This document shows positions 43,827 to 55,183 of a stretch of DNA of 64,000 nucleotides, one piece after another. Below the pieces are notes generated by a model. The model worked only from the letters and a program-made list of their open reading frames with translations. It ran no database searches and was not told the DNA's origin. Numbering within the stretch: the stretch's first letter is position 1; every line of letters begins with the position of its first letter. A program made the position numbers and the translations under genes. This DNA comes from Sugiyamaella lignohabitans (taxonomy: Eukaryota; Ascomycota; Dipodascomycetes; Dipodascales; Trichomonascaceae): contig NC_031672.1 of assembly GCF_001640025.1 (NCBI RefSeq), positions 1,922,001 through 1,986,000 of the forward strand. Direction: 5' to 3'.

Positions 43827-44191
43827 TGTGTATATTTATATATGATAATGGTATGACTTTATATATATAAACGGGAAATGACGAGTCACTCTCTGAAACG
43901 CGGGTTGACCACCAAATCGCGAGTGTCACGTGAGAACTTGATGTACTAGTTAATTAATAATTGCCATGGAAAACTTGAAGAACCAAAGCTAATAGAAAGA
44001 ATATAATAATTTGTTTTATAGTAGAAAAATGTGAATATTCTTCTCGGTCTGGACTTCAATAATCTTCCTGAACAATTTATTTTCAAGTGTGATTTGGTAT
44101 TCACCACTTCAGCTATATCCGCTCTAGCGGCTTCAAGATCATTTGTCAACAATAACTGTGAACCTTGATTCCACCCGGCTGTTAGGCAGTC
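43827..44191. other. Intergenic region between SET1 and MSH1
   Basis: 365 bp with a GTCACGTGAG E-box at about 43926-43935; otherwise nothing seen. Confidence 0.5.
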
Positions 44192-47131
44192 ATGCTATCT
44201 AGGTTATTTGGGAATAGTCGATCAAATCCCAAGTTTCCGAAGTACCAAGCTGGTGTCTTGACCTTTCGGAGGAGCATTTCTTGTTCTTTTACGAGCCATG
44301 CTCGGCGACAACTTTTAACTCTCTCGGAATTTGACACCGAGAGTAAGAAGAACATCAAAAATGTGGCACCCCTGAATTTAGAATCTTTAAAACAGGAGCT
44401 AGGTTTTGATCCCAAAACCAAGGCTGTTAGTAAACCAAAGGCGAAGGCTGGTGATATGATCACGTATATTTATTCGGTAATGCAACAATATCCAGAAGCT
44501 GTCATTCTCACAAGGGTGGGTTCATTCTATGAGCTTTATTTTCATCAGGCTATTGAACTCGGACCAGTTCTAAACTTAAGAATCGGTCGAAAAAACCAAC
44601 TTTCGCCTATAAATGGCGAATCATTTGTTCCTATGGCTGGATTCCCTTTCTACCAATTGCAGACATATTTAAAAATGATGGTGGGAGATTTGAAGAAAAC
44701 CGTAGTCTTACTGGATCAAGTTCCCACTGAAGTTGCTGCTGGTTCAACTGAAGCAGACAAAAGACCAGTTACACGAATCATTACAGCTGGTACTCTCGTG
44801 AGTGAATCGTTCTTAAACTCTTCGGAGAACAGCTTTATTGCTGCCATTCATTTTTCGAATTCTCATTTGGAATCTATTGAAACAGCTCCAGCCAATTCTC
44901 CTGTAGGAGTGGCATGGCTTGATATCTCAGTAGGCAGTTTTTATTATCAACTGACTACGGTGTCGGAATTGATGAATGAAATCGTTCGTATTAACCCTAA
45001 AGAAGTTTTATTGGACTCTGCTGCCAAAAAACTCAATGTCGTTGGTGGGGACTGGGCCCCTCAACTAAGTGAATTATCCAACTTCATGATCACATACAAG
45101 AAATTCCCTTCATCGACTAGTTTTGTGGACTATATGTCTCGGTTTAATCAACCTCCAGCAGAAGTGCTATACTCAGTCAAAGATGCAGATGAGAAGAGTA
45201 TAAGTGCAATGTGTGTATTACTTAAATACATGACAGAGAATCTGCCTGGGTCAATCATCAAACTGAAAACCCCAGAGCACCAAACTACATCAGAATACAT
45301 GAAAATCGATAGCACGACAAGAAAGAGTTTAGAGTTATTTGAGTCCACTCAGAATAGTGAATCAGTTCGGGGGACATTGTACAACGTCATTGATCGAACG
45401 GTAACCCAATCAGGAGCAAGGCTCTTACGATCGTGGCTTTCTTCTCCATTACTATCAGTTGAGAAAATAAAGACAAGACAAGATTATGTCGAATACTTTC
45501 TGGAGCGTCCTACGCTCACTGCCAGATTGATACACAGCATTGAAAAGCTAGATGATTGCCAAAGAACTGTTCAAAAATTAGGAATGCAAAAATTTGACGT
45601 AATGGACTTGGTAGCTGTATCTAGGTCCATCTCAACGATAGCAGATATACACCGGCTAGTGACTGGGGAGATTAAGGCAGCCGAAAAGGATACGTCAATT
45701 TCGATTTTGAAAGAATGGTACCATATTCTGGATAAAAGACTGCCTGCCCTTCAGAAATTGAGTAAAAGCATAGACAAAAGTATAAATATCGAAGTTCTTG
45801 AAGCCGATTCCAACGACGAAGGTTTGGTGGAGGGAGAGCCAGGCTATGGCGCAATATCACCAGAGCTATTGGAGTTACAACGTGGCCGGAAAGCCAAGCG
45901 CGAGGCTGCGGAATTCAGATCAATTCTCAAGCCCACGGCAAGTAAAAAACTTGAGAAACTGGATTTGATGCAGGGAGAGTACTTATCAGAGATGGAACAG
46001 TTAGACCAAAAGTTTAAAACTCTACATGACAACTTAAAAGTCTCACTGAAATGGGCTCCCCAGTATGGTTACCATGTTCACATCTCAGGAACTGAATCTA
46101 AATTAGGATCTATTTCGAACTTAATGATTGATGGCCATCGAATCAAACCTACAAAAAAAACAATCGTCATTCAAAATGAAGAGTGGATCCAATTGGGCCT
46201 AAAGAAAGATTACATTCAAAGTAAAAGGGAAGCAGAGGAGCAGACTATTTTGAATAAACTGCGAGAATCGGCTCTTCTTTTAGCAGATTCACTGCGTGAA
46301 TGCTGCGTTGCTATAGATGAGATGGATGTGACGAGCTCGTTCTCGATTTTAGCTCGAGAGCGATCGCTTGTGAGGCCTACTATAACAGATGATGATGCAT
46401 TGTGTATCACCAGTGGACGTCATATGACGGTGGAAGCTGGATTATACTCAACAGGATCTCAGTTTGTGGCAAACGACTGTGACTTGGGAGGAAAAGAAAA
46501 TCCCGTATGGATGATCACGGGTCCCAACATGGGTGGAAAAAGTACATTCATTCGTCAAGTGGCTCTTATTACTGTTCTTGCTCAAATTGGATGCTACGTC
46601 CCAGCATCATCAGCAACAATAGGAATTGTTGACAGGCTCTTTTGTAGAATTGGAGCTGGGGATGATCTTTATAGAGGAAGGAGTACGTTCATGGTAGAGA
46701 TGTTAGAAACAGGCAACATTCTGAAACACGCCACGAGTAGATCATTGGCTATTTTGGATGAAGTTGGAAGAGGAACTAGCGGTCGTGATGGATTGGCAGT
46801 TTCTTATGCCACAATTGCACATTTACTTGACGTAAGCAAGTGCCGTTGTCTCTATGCTACTCATTTTGGCATCGAGCTTGCCGATTTGTTAGCGAAAAAC
46901 AGCAAGGGTCATAATATCAGCTTCTACCGCACTTCAATTAGGTCTGATTTTGAGGAACAATTTGCTAATGCGAAGAACGGTATGGATTTCTTGTTTGATC
47001 ACAAGTTGGAAAAAGGCATTTCGCAGAACTCTCACGGTCTAAGGATTGCGGCATTGGCTGGCTTTCCGGCATCCGCTCTGGCCGTTGCAAACTCAGTATG
47101 GGATGGTCTTGGTAATCCTAATAATCAATAA
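44192..47131 (+). CDS. MSH1: Mitochondrial MutS homologue, mitochondrial DNA repair ATPase
   Basis: An intronless protein of 979 aa. The start MLSRLFGNSRSNPKFPK and following Arg/Ser-rich stretch look like a mitochondrial presequence. The mismatch-recognition region has the MutS G-x-FYE form (RVGSFYELYFHQA, about residues 109-121). The core domain has the GTLYNVIDRTVTQSGARLLR signature. The ATPase has Walker A GPNMGGKSTFIRQ (near 777), Walker B with DEVGRGTSGRDGLA (near 855) and a conserved TH (ATHFGIEL). The presequence and family pattern identify it as Msh1 rather than a nuclear MSH. It stabilises mitochondrial DNA. It converges on NAF1 with 95 bp between the stop codons. Confidence 0.94.
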   Translation: MLSRLFGNSRSNPKFPKYQAGVLTFRRSISCSFTSHARRQLLTLSEFDTESKKNIKNVAPLNLESLKQELGFDPKTKAVSKPKAKAGDMITYIYSVMQQYPEAVILTRVGSFYELYFHQAIELGPVLNLRIGRKNQLSPINGESFVPMAGFPFYQLQTYLKMMVGDLKKTVVLLDQVPTEVAAGSTEADKRPVTRIITAGTLVSESFLNSSENSFIAAIHFSNSHLESIETAPANSPVGVAWLDISVGSFYYQLTTVSELMNEIVRINPKEVLLDSAAKKLNVVGGDWAPQLSELSNFMITYKKFPSSTSFVDYMSRFNQPPAEVLYSVKDADEKSISAMCVLLKYMTENLPGSIIKLKTPEHQTTSEYMKIDSTTRKSLELFESTQNSESVRGTLYNVIDRTVTQSGARLLRSWLSSPLLSVEKIKTRQDYVEYFLERPTLTARLIHSIEKLDDCQRTVQKLGMQKFDVMDLVAVSRSISTIADIHRLVTGEIKAAEKDTSISILKEWYHILDKRLPALQKLSKSIDKSINIEVLEADSNDEGLVEGEPGYGAISPELLELQRGRKAKREAAEFRSILKPTASKKLEKLDLMQGEYLSEMEQLDQKFKTLHDNLKVSLKWAPQYGYHVHISGTESKLGSISNLMIDGHRIKPTKKTIVIQNEEWIQLGLKKDYIQSKREAEEQTILNKLRESALLLADSLRECCVAIDEMDVTSSFSILARERSLVRPTITDDDALCITSGRHMTVEAGLYSTGSQFVANDCDLGGKENPVWMITGPNMGGKSTFIRQVALITVLAQIGCYVPASSATIGIVDRLFCRIGAGDDLYRGRSTFMVEMLETGNILKHATSRSLAILDEVGRGTSGRDGLAVSYATIAHLLDVSKCRCLYATHFGIELADLLAKNSKGHNISFYRTSIRSDFEEQFANAKNGMDFLFDHKLEKGISQNSHGLRIAALAGFPASALAVANSVWDGLGNPNNQ

Positions 47132-47226
47132 ATAAATACGTACGTATACTATGTAGAATACTACTTTTGCATCTTGAAATAAATAATGATTACTCTAGAC
47201 GGACTGGTTTTCAGGCCATGTTAGAG

Positions 47227-48924
47227 TTATGGTACATAAGGTTCGTCGTATCCATAGGGAAGACCACTCGTGTTTCCTGATGGGCGATTCTGATTGTCCG
47301 AAGGACGTGGTCTCTGTTGTCCCTGCTGTCCTTGCTGTGCTTGATATTGATTAGAAAGGTGCGACATCATAGGGGGCATCATTGGTACATTGGTCATATT
47401 TGGCATGCCTGGCATGTTTGGCATACCTGGCATACTTGGCATACCTGGCATTCCTGGCATACCTGGCAAACCTGGCATACCTGGCATTCCTGGTAGTGGT
47501 GGCGGAACAGGGAATCCGTAATTGAACTGATGCGGAGCATACTGGTTGGGTAGCCATGGCATAGGTGGAAAATATTGTTGTGACGGTGCTTGAGGATATG
47601 GGGGCATGTGTCCAGGATATGAATTTCCATGACTAGAGTTCTGATGTGGTGGATTTCTACGATTCTGCCAATTATGCTGAGTATTATTTGGCTTGAAATC
47701 TCTTGACCGGTGGCCAGATTCTCCGCTATGATTCTTTGGAGAAGGAGGTGCATTTTCATCACGCTCCTTCGCTTTATGCTGTCTCTTTCTCTTCTTTTTA
47801 TTTTGCTGTTTGCTTTCTTGCTCCTTCTCGTCATCGGAGAAATCTCGCTCACGTTCCGAAACTTCTTCGTCATGCCAATTACTTGCATCTGAACCCTTTA
47901 CAGCCCGTACGGTTTCAGTCAGGACAAATGATGAGGCAGGAACAACATAGTAAACCTTTTGACCTTTTCTTGGCAAGAGTGACTTTACCTCTTCTTCAGA
48001 ATTGAACTTTACCGAATACACAGGTGCTTGTACACGTCCAAAAGTTTCGAACAAAACTCCCAGAAGTTGTCGATCTTCAAAGCAAAATATCGAATCGTCG
48101 CCAAGGATACGAAACTCTCCGGACATCGCTGCTTTGATGATTGCTGTTTTTTCTACCACCTGTGTCAGTTCACCAACATACTGGATAGGCATGTCAGCAG
48201 TCAGATGAAAATCAGTCGGGACTGTGGGTGCTGGTACGTCCAATATCTCATTCTTCGTTTTTAAAGGGCCACTCTGATCATTATCTTCCTCATCGCTGAG
48301 ATCAATATTAGCATCCTTCTTTTGTTTTGAGGCGTTGTCATTATCGTCATCCGAGTCAGATTCGGAATCTGAGCCTGAAGATGAGCTGGATTGGCTTTCC
48401 GAGTCTTCTTCCGACTCCGATTGTTCATCCATTTCCGAGGCTGTATCAGAATCAGCTGATTTAAGCTCTGAGCTTAGACTATCGGCTGTTTTGCTTTCCT
48501 GCTCCTCGTCAGAAGAGAATGCCAAGTCTTCTCCTGCCAATGCACGGTCAAGGAAATCGGTAGTTTTGGTCGAGTCCACAGTTTCCACTGGAACAGGGTC
48601 TACATTGCTAGCCACAGGTAATGCAAGATCAACACTTGGGGTTGACTCTGGCTGAGTTTTATCTTCTTCCACTGTTGGGGGTACAGTATCCAAGTTTTCT
48701 GTATTATCTGATACTGGAGGCACTTGCGCTTTTAAAAGTCCATTATTTTCAGCTATTAAATTAGTGCTTGCATCAATTTGTTGTTCAGTTGTGGACATTC
48801 CCTTGTCAGATTGTTCAGAAAGCTGTACATCAGTAGATTCCGTTGGAAGCACTTCGGAGAAAACAGAATTAGGACCGGAAATAATATTTGCCTTGTTCTT
48901 GTCACAGCTGACCGTTTCTGTCAT
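47227..48924 (-). CDS. NAF1: H/ACA snoRNP assembly factor
   Basis: 565 aa, no intron. Naf1 carries Cbf5-containing H/ACA particles to the pre-RNA and is replaced by Gar1. The N-terminal half is acidic and Ser-rich (SESEEDSESQSSSSSGSDS-like). The Gar1-like beta-barrel lies at about residues 240-350 (IQYVGELTQVV, LLGVLFETFGRVQAPVYSV, GQKVYYVVPAS), followed by a Lys/Arg-rich segment (NKKKRKRQHK) and a Pro/Met/Gly-rich tail with about ten MPG(M/L/N) repeats. The order of acidic region, Gar1-like core, basic patch and Pro-rich tail matches Naf1 rather than Gar1, which has RGG ends. Confidence 0.92.
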   Translation of the reverse strand: MTETVSCDKNKANIISGPNSVFSEVLPTESTDVQLSEQSDKGMSTTEQQIDASTNLIAENNGLLKAQVPPVSDNTENLDTVPPTVEEDKTQPESTPSVDLALPVASNVDPVPVETVDSTKTTDFLDRALAGEDLAFSSDEEQESKTADSLSSELKSADSDTASEMDEQSESEEDSESQSSSSSGSDSESDSDDDNDNASKQKKDANIDLSDEEDNDQSGPLKTKNEILDVPAPTVPTDFHLTADMPIQYVGELTQVVEKTAIIKAAMSGEFRILGDDSIFCFEDRQLLGVLFETFGRVQAPVYSVKFNSEEEVKSLLPRKGQKVYYVVPASSFVLTETVRAVKGSDASNWHDEEVSERERDFSDDEKEQESKQQNKKKRKRQHKAKERDENAPPSPKNHSGESGHRSRDFKPNNTQHNWQNRRNPPHQNSSHGNSYPGHMPPYPQAPSQQYFPPMPWLPNQYAPHQFNYGFPVPPPLPGMPGMPGLPGMPGMPGMPSMPGMPNMPGMPNMTNVPMMPPMMSHLSNQYQAQQGQQGQQRPRPSDNQNRPSGNTSGLPYGYDEPYVP

Positions 48925-49601
48925 TTTTTCGCTCGACGAATGAATCTAAATCACTGAGCACTGGAAGATGGAACGGTGTTATGGTTTTAGGTGCCAGGGT
49001 TCAAATAATTTTTCGAATGGAGATCCAGACTTGCATATATGTGATTTTCCCTAAAAGGAAACGTTAACTGACGATCCAACGTATTGTCACTGTCAGCACA
49101 ATGAATTCAATTTGTATTTACAAGTCACATTTACTAATAATATACTTCTAAATATAAGACAAACCAAATTTGAATTTGTGAAGCTTGGCACCTTGAGACA
49201 TTTGGCTATACCAATTTAGCTTTGCTATTGAGAGTGAGCTTACAAAAGTCGTCGATGGAAATCCATTTCCGACTCATTTCTTTGCTTCGAAAACCAGCCG
49301 GGGGTCGGTTAAAACCCTCTATAATGGTATCAAATAGTAGCTTGACGGAATGGCAATATTCAAGCAGATTCTTTTTTAACATTTTATTGTATCCTCTAAA
49401 AGGATATTAGACTTCATATATTAATAGGTAGACAGATGATCTTCTTTCTGAAACAATTATTCGACAATGGTTGCTTACGTTGTTCAGAAGCAATGGCGTT
49501 ACAAACTAACAATTTAAGTATATATATAGCCAGATAATGAAAACATGAACGTATGTGACTAGATAAAACAATAGGATAGAAACAATTCTTATCGACAAAG
49601 T
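48925..49601. promoter_or_regulatory. Divergent promoter between NAF1 and the wall protein
   Basis: 677 bp, AT-rich, no gene. TATATATA at about 49518-49525 lies roughly 80 bp before the wall-protein ATG and could be its TATA box. Confidence 0.4.
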
Positions 49602-51404
49602 ATGAAATTTTTAAGCCCATTAGCGGTGGCCTTCCTGGCTGCTACTCCATGTTTAGGAGAGCAGTTCTCGACTTCACTCTCTCCATATGCTCAATCTGTT
49701 TTGAACCGACTGGGACAAGACGCTAAGATCAGTTCCTTGGTTAAAGTCTATTATACTGCTACTGGCCTTGAGGCCAGCGCAATATACACTCAGGTTCTTA
49801 AACAAGCTAACAAAGTTGTTCCTGGAGCTGCAGATATTATCGGAGAAAACCCCACTGCTACTCTTCAACCTCAAGTCAACCAAGGTAAGTGAAAACTGGC
49901 CAGCTATGTGCTTTGTCCGCGAAGAAAACTAACGATGATCTCCTTAGATAATGTCCAGCAAGGTAATAATGCTCAGCAGCCTCCTACATACCATATCGTT
50001 CAGGCAAGTAATGACAACAATCATCTCAACTCCGAGCATGATGACCAATATCAACAACACGATAGACAACCTCAAGGATATCAAGTAGCTCAGGGTCAAC
50101 AGGATCAGCAGTCTCAGGAAAACAACCACCAGCGTCAAAACAGCCAAGGACAATATAATGCACAATATCAGTCAAATCAGAACAATCAACAGGGTCAGAA
50201 TGGGCAGGTACAGCATCTGCCACAAGCTCAAGCTATTGATGTCAATGAAAAGGTTTACGTCACGGAAAACTTGGGCTCTCTATCTACATCTACTTCTGAC
50301 GACCAACAATCTAGTCAGACAGATTCCCAGCACCCTATTCAAACTGGTGGTCAACCATCACAACAAGGTCAACAATCACAAGGCAATCAGGGTCAGCAGT
50401 CAGGACAGCAAACTAACCAACAATTTGGTCAGTCTCAAGCAGGACCGTCTATGGATCCTCAAATGGCAGCAGCTGTCAGTAAACTGGAAGTGGATCCAGT
50501 TATTGTATCCCTCATCAATGAGTATAATACAGTTGATGCTGCCGCTGCTAGTTCCATCTACACTGAAGTTTTGTCTCGTGCTAATCATGTTGTCAGTGGA
50601 GCTGCTACTTTGATCCAGCAAGCTGCAGTATACACCGGAAGTGCATCCGATAACTCGTCTCCATCATCTACTGATTCTTCAGGCGATAGTATGCAAACCA
50701 ATCAAAATGGCCAATTGCAACAGGGAATACAAGGCCAACCTACTCAGATCCAACAACAACAGGGCCAGCAGGGTCAACAAACTCAGCAATCTCAGCAAGG
50801 TCAACAAGACCAACAGACACAGCAAGCCCAGCAGACAGAACAGGGTGGGCAGACACAAACAAAACAGACTGATCAGAGCCAGCCGCAAACACAGCAGGGC
50901 CAACAGACTCAACAGGGTCAGCAAACTCAACAAAGCCAGCAAACTGATCAGAGTCAGCAAACTCAGCAGGGTCACCAGACACAACAGGGTCAACAGACAG
51001 ATCAGAATCAGACTCAACAAGGTCACCAAACACAACAGAGTCAACAAACTCAGCAAGGACACCAAACTCAGCCGGGCCATCAGACACAACAAGGATCACA
51101 AACCCAGGGAAGTGACTCTATCCCAGGCTCTGACATGGCCAGTTCTATGCTTATGCCCGCAACTGAAACACAAGTAAGTAACTTTCTCAGCTTTAGGACA
51201 AAAATTGCTAACAAAAAACAGTCAGGATCAGGTGGCAACGATGCCGCTGGCACCAGCGTCGGTGAGAACTCTACGGGAGTATCAGGATACTCTCCAAGTG
51301 ATGCAGCCGCTGCTAGTAATGGTAACTTGAGACCCCCCTTCGCTCTCTTTTCTTTCTCTTTCTCAGCGTTATTTACTATGATTCTCTTCGTTGTTCTGTT
51401 CTAA
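49602..51404 (+). CDS. Gln-rich GPI-anchored cell-wall protein with duplicated domain
   Basis: Exons 49602-49884, 49948-51173 and probably 51222-51404 give 563 aa. It has a signal peptide (MKFLSPLAVAFLAATPCLGE), a hydrophobic C-terminus (FSFSFSALFTMILFVVLF) preceded by a small-residue omega region, and no inner membrane span, the pattern of a GPI wall protein. A module of about 50 residues occurs twice: near residues 33-83 (LVKVYYTATGLEASAIYTQV) and near 185-245 (LINEYNTVDAAAASSIYTEV). After each copy comes a very Gln-rich stretch; the second is made of QQGQQTQQ-like repeats. The last intron is 48 nt (GTAAGT, GCTAAC, ACAG), keeps frame and has no stop, so read-through would add 16 residues. 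I know no named family for the module. Confidence 0.82.
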
Positions 51405-51603
51405 ACTATTGTTAGGTTCGACTCCAATTAAGGACTAGATTAGATTTTATTTTTATTTTCTCCCAAGAGAATATCAATAAATACTGATCATTGTTTCACC
51501 AATTCTTTCTTGTGTATAAGGATATAAAATGAAATCAAATACGTAACACGTACTTTTAGCTGCTATGGTCGTCATAACTCCAGTAATAAAAGGACTATGT
51601 GCT
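51405..51603. other. Short 3' intergenic region of convergent genes
   Basis: 199 bp between the stops of the wall protein and the macro-domain gene; nothing else seen. Confidence 0.5.
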
Positions 51604-52368
51604 TCACTGAGCACTTTTGGAGATATCTCGGTCCATGTTGGCAGCATCAATATAAGTTTTCTCGTACTCATCGCTGCTTTTGGCAGATTCCGCTTTATTG
51701 AAATACTGCAATGCAGTTACAACTTGCGAAGCACATGAATCTGCACTGACCCTCCCGACTCCAGTACCTAATCCCGGCAATAAAACACGATTAATTTTAG
51801 TCTCTGAAACGACATTATTCTGTTTAATGGAGCAAATAATATTCCACATACAATCGAAAATAACTCGCGATCCTGGCGGAATTACAGTAGGTAGGGCCAT
51901 AGTAGGGGTATGTATCAATTGTGGAATGGAATTTTTCAATTGACCAGCTGCTTCCATAGTCTTTGGAAAAGATTTGAGAGCATCACTCATGTTCACCACT
52001 AATGCGTGAGATACTGGGTTATATCCGCCCATCTTTTCCAGTAAAACGTCCTGAAGACATAATGTGATGTCGTTGGCGGTGATGGAGATATTACCGCCCG
52101 AAACCTCACCACTATAATAGGACGATATAGCAGCATCAAATCCCCCATTTAAAAACCCATATGAGTTTCCTGGAGATATAATAGCATCAATTGAGTTCTC
52201 CCTTATAACTTGTGCAAGGTCTTTGTCTGAGCTATATGGCAAGATATCTATAGTGAGCTGATTAGTGCCCCTATTTACCTGAGGTAAGAGAGATCTCAGG
52301 CTATCTGCCACTTTTCCTGATCTATCATATACCAGAAATTTTACCAGAACACCACTAGCTGAGGCCAT
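51604..52368 (-). CDS. Macro-domain protein (ADP-ribose-binding fold), YMR087W-like
   Basis: 254 aa, starting MASASGVLVKF at ATG 52368; the frame is open two codons further to a TTG, which is not used in yeast nuclear genes. The macro fold shows in DAIISPGNSYGFLNGGFDAAI (residues about 62-82, substrate loop) and in INRVLLPGLGTGVGRVSADS (second glycine loop), with a C-terminal helix SQVVTALQYF. It resembles the budding-yeast YMR087W group annotated as possible ADP-ribose-1''-phosphate phosphatases. Role in removing ADP-ribose derivatives is inferred from the fold. Confidence 0.82.
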   Translation of the reverse strand: MASASGVLVKFLVYDRSGKVADSLRSLLPQVNRGTNQLTIDILPYSSDKDLAQVIRENSIDAIISPGNSYGFLNGGFDAAISSYYSGEVSGGNISITANDITLCLQDVLLEKMGGYNPVSHALVVNMSDALKSFPKTMEAAGQLKNSIPQLIHTPTMALPTVIPPGSRVIFDCMWNIICSIKQNNVVSETKINRVLLPGLGTGVGRVSADSCASQVVTALQYFNKAESAKSSDEYEKTYIDAANMDRDISKSAQ

Positions 52369-53350
52369 TTTCAAAAATTTGAATAATTAGAAGGATGGTC
52401 CCAAAAAACCACTTATTTATTTTGTTTCAAAATGTGGGGTACTTAATGCGCGATAACTTTCCGACCAGCTATGAACTTGGCAGCTTTGACGCCGTTCAAA
52501 TAGTCTACTAAATGTCTTTTGTGAAACCATATCTGTTCATATAAGCATCTTTGTCAAAGACGAGGAAGTAGGACGATTGAAATTCTTCTGTCAAGCCCAG
52601 ATTCCTATCGGAACTTAACCATCTGCATTGCATCATAACTGCCGGAAACGGAAAATGAACAATAGCGTATGTAATTTAAAAGTTGCACACAACTGATGCA
52701 CGATACTTTAATATAGAACCGGATATCGGTAAACCATTTTGCTGCCACGAGATTCCTCTAATAATTCCAATTGTAGAGCCGTTAGTAATCTATTTCCTAA
52801 TCTTCTAGTGAATATACCAAAGTTACTTCCCTTGCTGTCGCATATAGCAATCGTATATAGCTTACATACGAAGCCCTCAATCCATTATAAAAACCTCACT
52901 TGAAAAAAAAAATAAAGAGCTTCCTACTAAGCCTTAAATAATGATTATTGAACATTTAAAACCTTAACTACTAAGGAATTGGACTTAGAGATTTTAAAAT
53001 AAATAATAATCGTAATATATGTGACATTTTTCAACGTTTTCGGTTAGCCTGCTGATTGTCCATTTACTTTTTGCTTATCATGCAGGCGGGGATCGCCCTT
53101 TGTATTCTTTGTGCGCAAACTTATCGAGGCGGATAATTGACGATTAGATTTTCCGATGATTTGAAGCTTCTCAAATCTCTTGTTATTTGGATTCATAAGG
53201 TGAAAGCTCTAGCATTGGTTAATTCGTAAAGGGGGGGGCCCATAGTGGATTATTTGTTTCAGTCACTCGAGATTTGGCAGTGTCCGTTTCCACCAGATTA
53301 TTCCGACAGAACCGGCATTTCTATGTCGTATACGCCATCCAGCTTATTTC
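52369..53350. other. Divergent intergenic region, macro-domain gene and yapsin
   Basis: 982 bp, AT-rich, with a G8 run at about 53231-53238. No gene seen. Confidence 0.5.
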
Positions 53351-55036
53351 ATGACACTTGGTAGAATGATAATGCACTGGGCTTCCATTGGGGCGTTAGC
53401 TGTACAAATCCTTGGAACAGCAACTGCTGCAGTTACCAACCCCTCGCCGAAATATGTCAACTTTGACATCAAAGGCTCAAAATACTACCCCGGCGAAGTG
53501 AACTCCAATCCTCTGATTTCCAGGGAATACGGGCTATTTTCACGGTCTGTGATAAATGAAAGTGTCGGTACTGCTCTCATGAACGATTTTTCATCGTACC
53601 TAGTGTCGGTATCGATTGGAACCCCTCCGCAAACCTTCGTGGCTGCAATTGACACAGGATCCTCCGACTTATGGGTTAGTTCATCCAATAACCCGTATTG
53701 TGCAGTGAACTCGACTGAAATAAGACAGGGTCTACTCAATTGTAGCAATAGCATCTTCGACCAAAACAGTTCTTCTACATTCCAAGTGAACAATTCTGAC
53801 TTTCTCGTTAACTATGCAGACTATACCTTTGCTCAGGGTCTTTGGGGATCCGATGTTTTGGACCTTGGAGGCGCAGTACTTCAGAATTCTACGTTTGCAG
53901 TGGCTCAAGAAGCCAACACAACAAGTACATTTGGCATTGGTTTCCCGGCTATAGAGGGAACCGAAGGTAACGACACATCATCCAATACCTACCAAAACAT
54001 TCCAATGATCCTCAAAAGCCAAGGATTCATAGAGAGCGTAGCTTATTCCCTTTGGCTTAATGACCTTAGATCCAAGACGGGACAGCTTTTGTTTGGAGCT
54101 ATTGATACTGCCAAATTTCATGGACCACTATACACTGTTCCTTTAGTGTCATCAATTCTAAGCATACAACACCCCTCTAGTATGACAGTTGTTCTTAGTG
54201 GCTTGTCCTTGACAGGGTCGAATGGGGACAACTCTTCGGTAACTTCAGGGTCCATACTGGCATTGCTAGACTCAGGTACAACTTATACCTACCTTCCGAG
54301 TAATATATTTGACTCAATTTCCTTCAGTCTCAATGCACAATTGAACAATGAGCTAGGAATTTACCTTGTTCCGTGCTCTGTTCGAGATGGTCAAAGTGCG
54401 CTTGTATATAGCTTCAGTGGAGCAAACATCACTTCCAATTTATCCGATATTCTTGAAGAAGCCACCGACGGGAGCAACAATGTAATAACAGATTCAAGTA
54501 ATAACCCACTTTGCGTCCTACCAATTCTTCCATCGGATGATATGACAATTTTAGGAGATTCGTTTTTGAGGAGCGCATATGTTGTATACGATTTGGAGAA
54601 CTTTGAGATTTCGATCGCCAACACCAATTTCAACGCAAGTTCTAGCAGCATAGAGACTATTAACTCAGCAGTTCCAGGTGCGATTAAAGCACCAAATTAT
54701 AATTCTACTGAAGTTGCGACTTCAGTTCAGGCTCTTACTGCCACGGCGTCCTTCTCAGGGGTGAAACTTATCACAGCCACTCGTGAGTATTTAGTAGAGA
54801 TCTGATATTTTCTCTGTTATTTGGCTCCTAACATATCATTTTAGCTACTTCATCTCAAGCTAGCTCTTCCACAGCTGCATCTACTACGACGGGGCATGCC
54901 AAATCAGCAGCGTCAAGTCTCAGGGGTAAGTTATTGTATGCGAAAAAACGACTGACGTTTGATTCTAACCGCCGCAGGCGAATATTACATTATTTCATAT
55001 GCATGTGTTATTAGCATTTTTCTGTTTATAATATAG
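53351..55036 (+). CDS. Yapsin-like GPI-anchored aspartyl protease
   Basis: Exons 53351-54782, 54845-54925 and 54978-55036 give 523 aa. Introns of 62 and 52 nt (donors GTGAGT and GTAAGT, branch CTAAC) match phase exactly. The signal peptide lies within the first about 27 residues. Catalytic motifs are DTGSSDLW (D101) and DSGTTYTYLP (D307); SIGTPPQ and a C-terminal ILGDSFLRSAYVVYDLE block complete the pepsin fold. The last two exons add a Ser/Thr-rich stalk and a hydrophobic end (IISYACVISIFLFII), the GPI signal that marks yapsins. Without splicing the reading frame would end shortly after the first donor and lose the anchor. Many N-glycosylation sites (NSS, NNS, NTT). It probably trims wall proteins at the cell surface. 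Confidence 0.9.
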
Positions 55037-55183
55037 TCTTTTAATATATAGGGAAGAAATATATAGACATCATATTCTAAGAAAAATTGCTAAAAATCGC
55101 TTAGAATACTCATCATTTAAGACCCTAAACCTGGAAATAATTTTGAGTCATGTGCCAATACAGCGTTCGTATTTCAATAAACC

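Noticed and set aside
50700..51100. CRISPR-like direct repeats
   Set aside because: They are in-frame CAA/CAG-rich codons of the Gln-rich wall protein without spacer structure.
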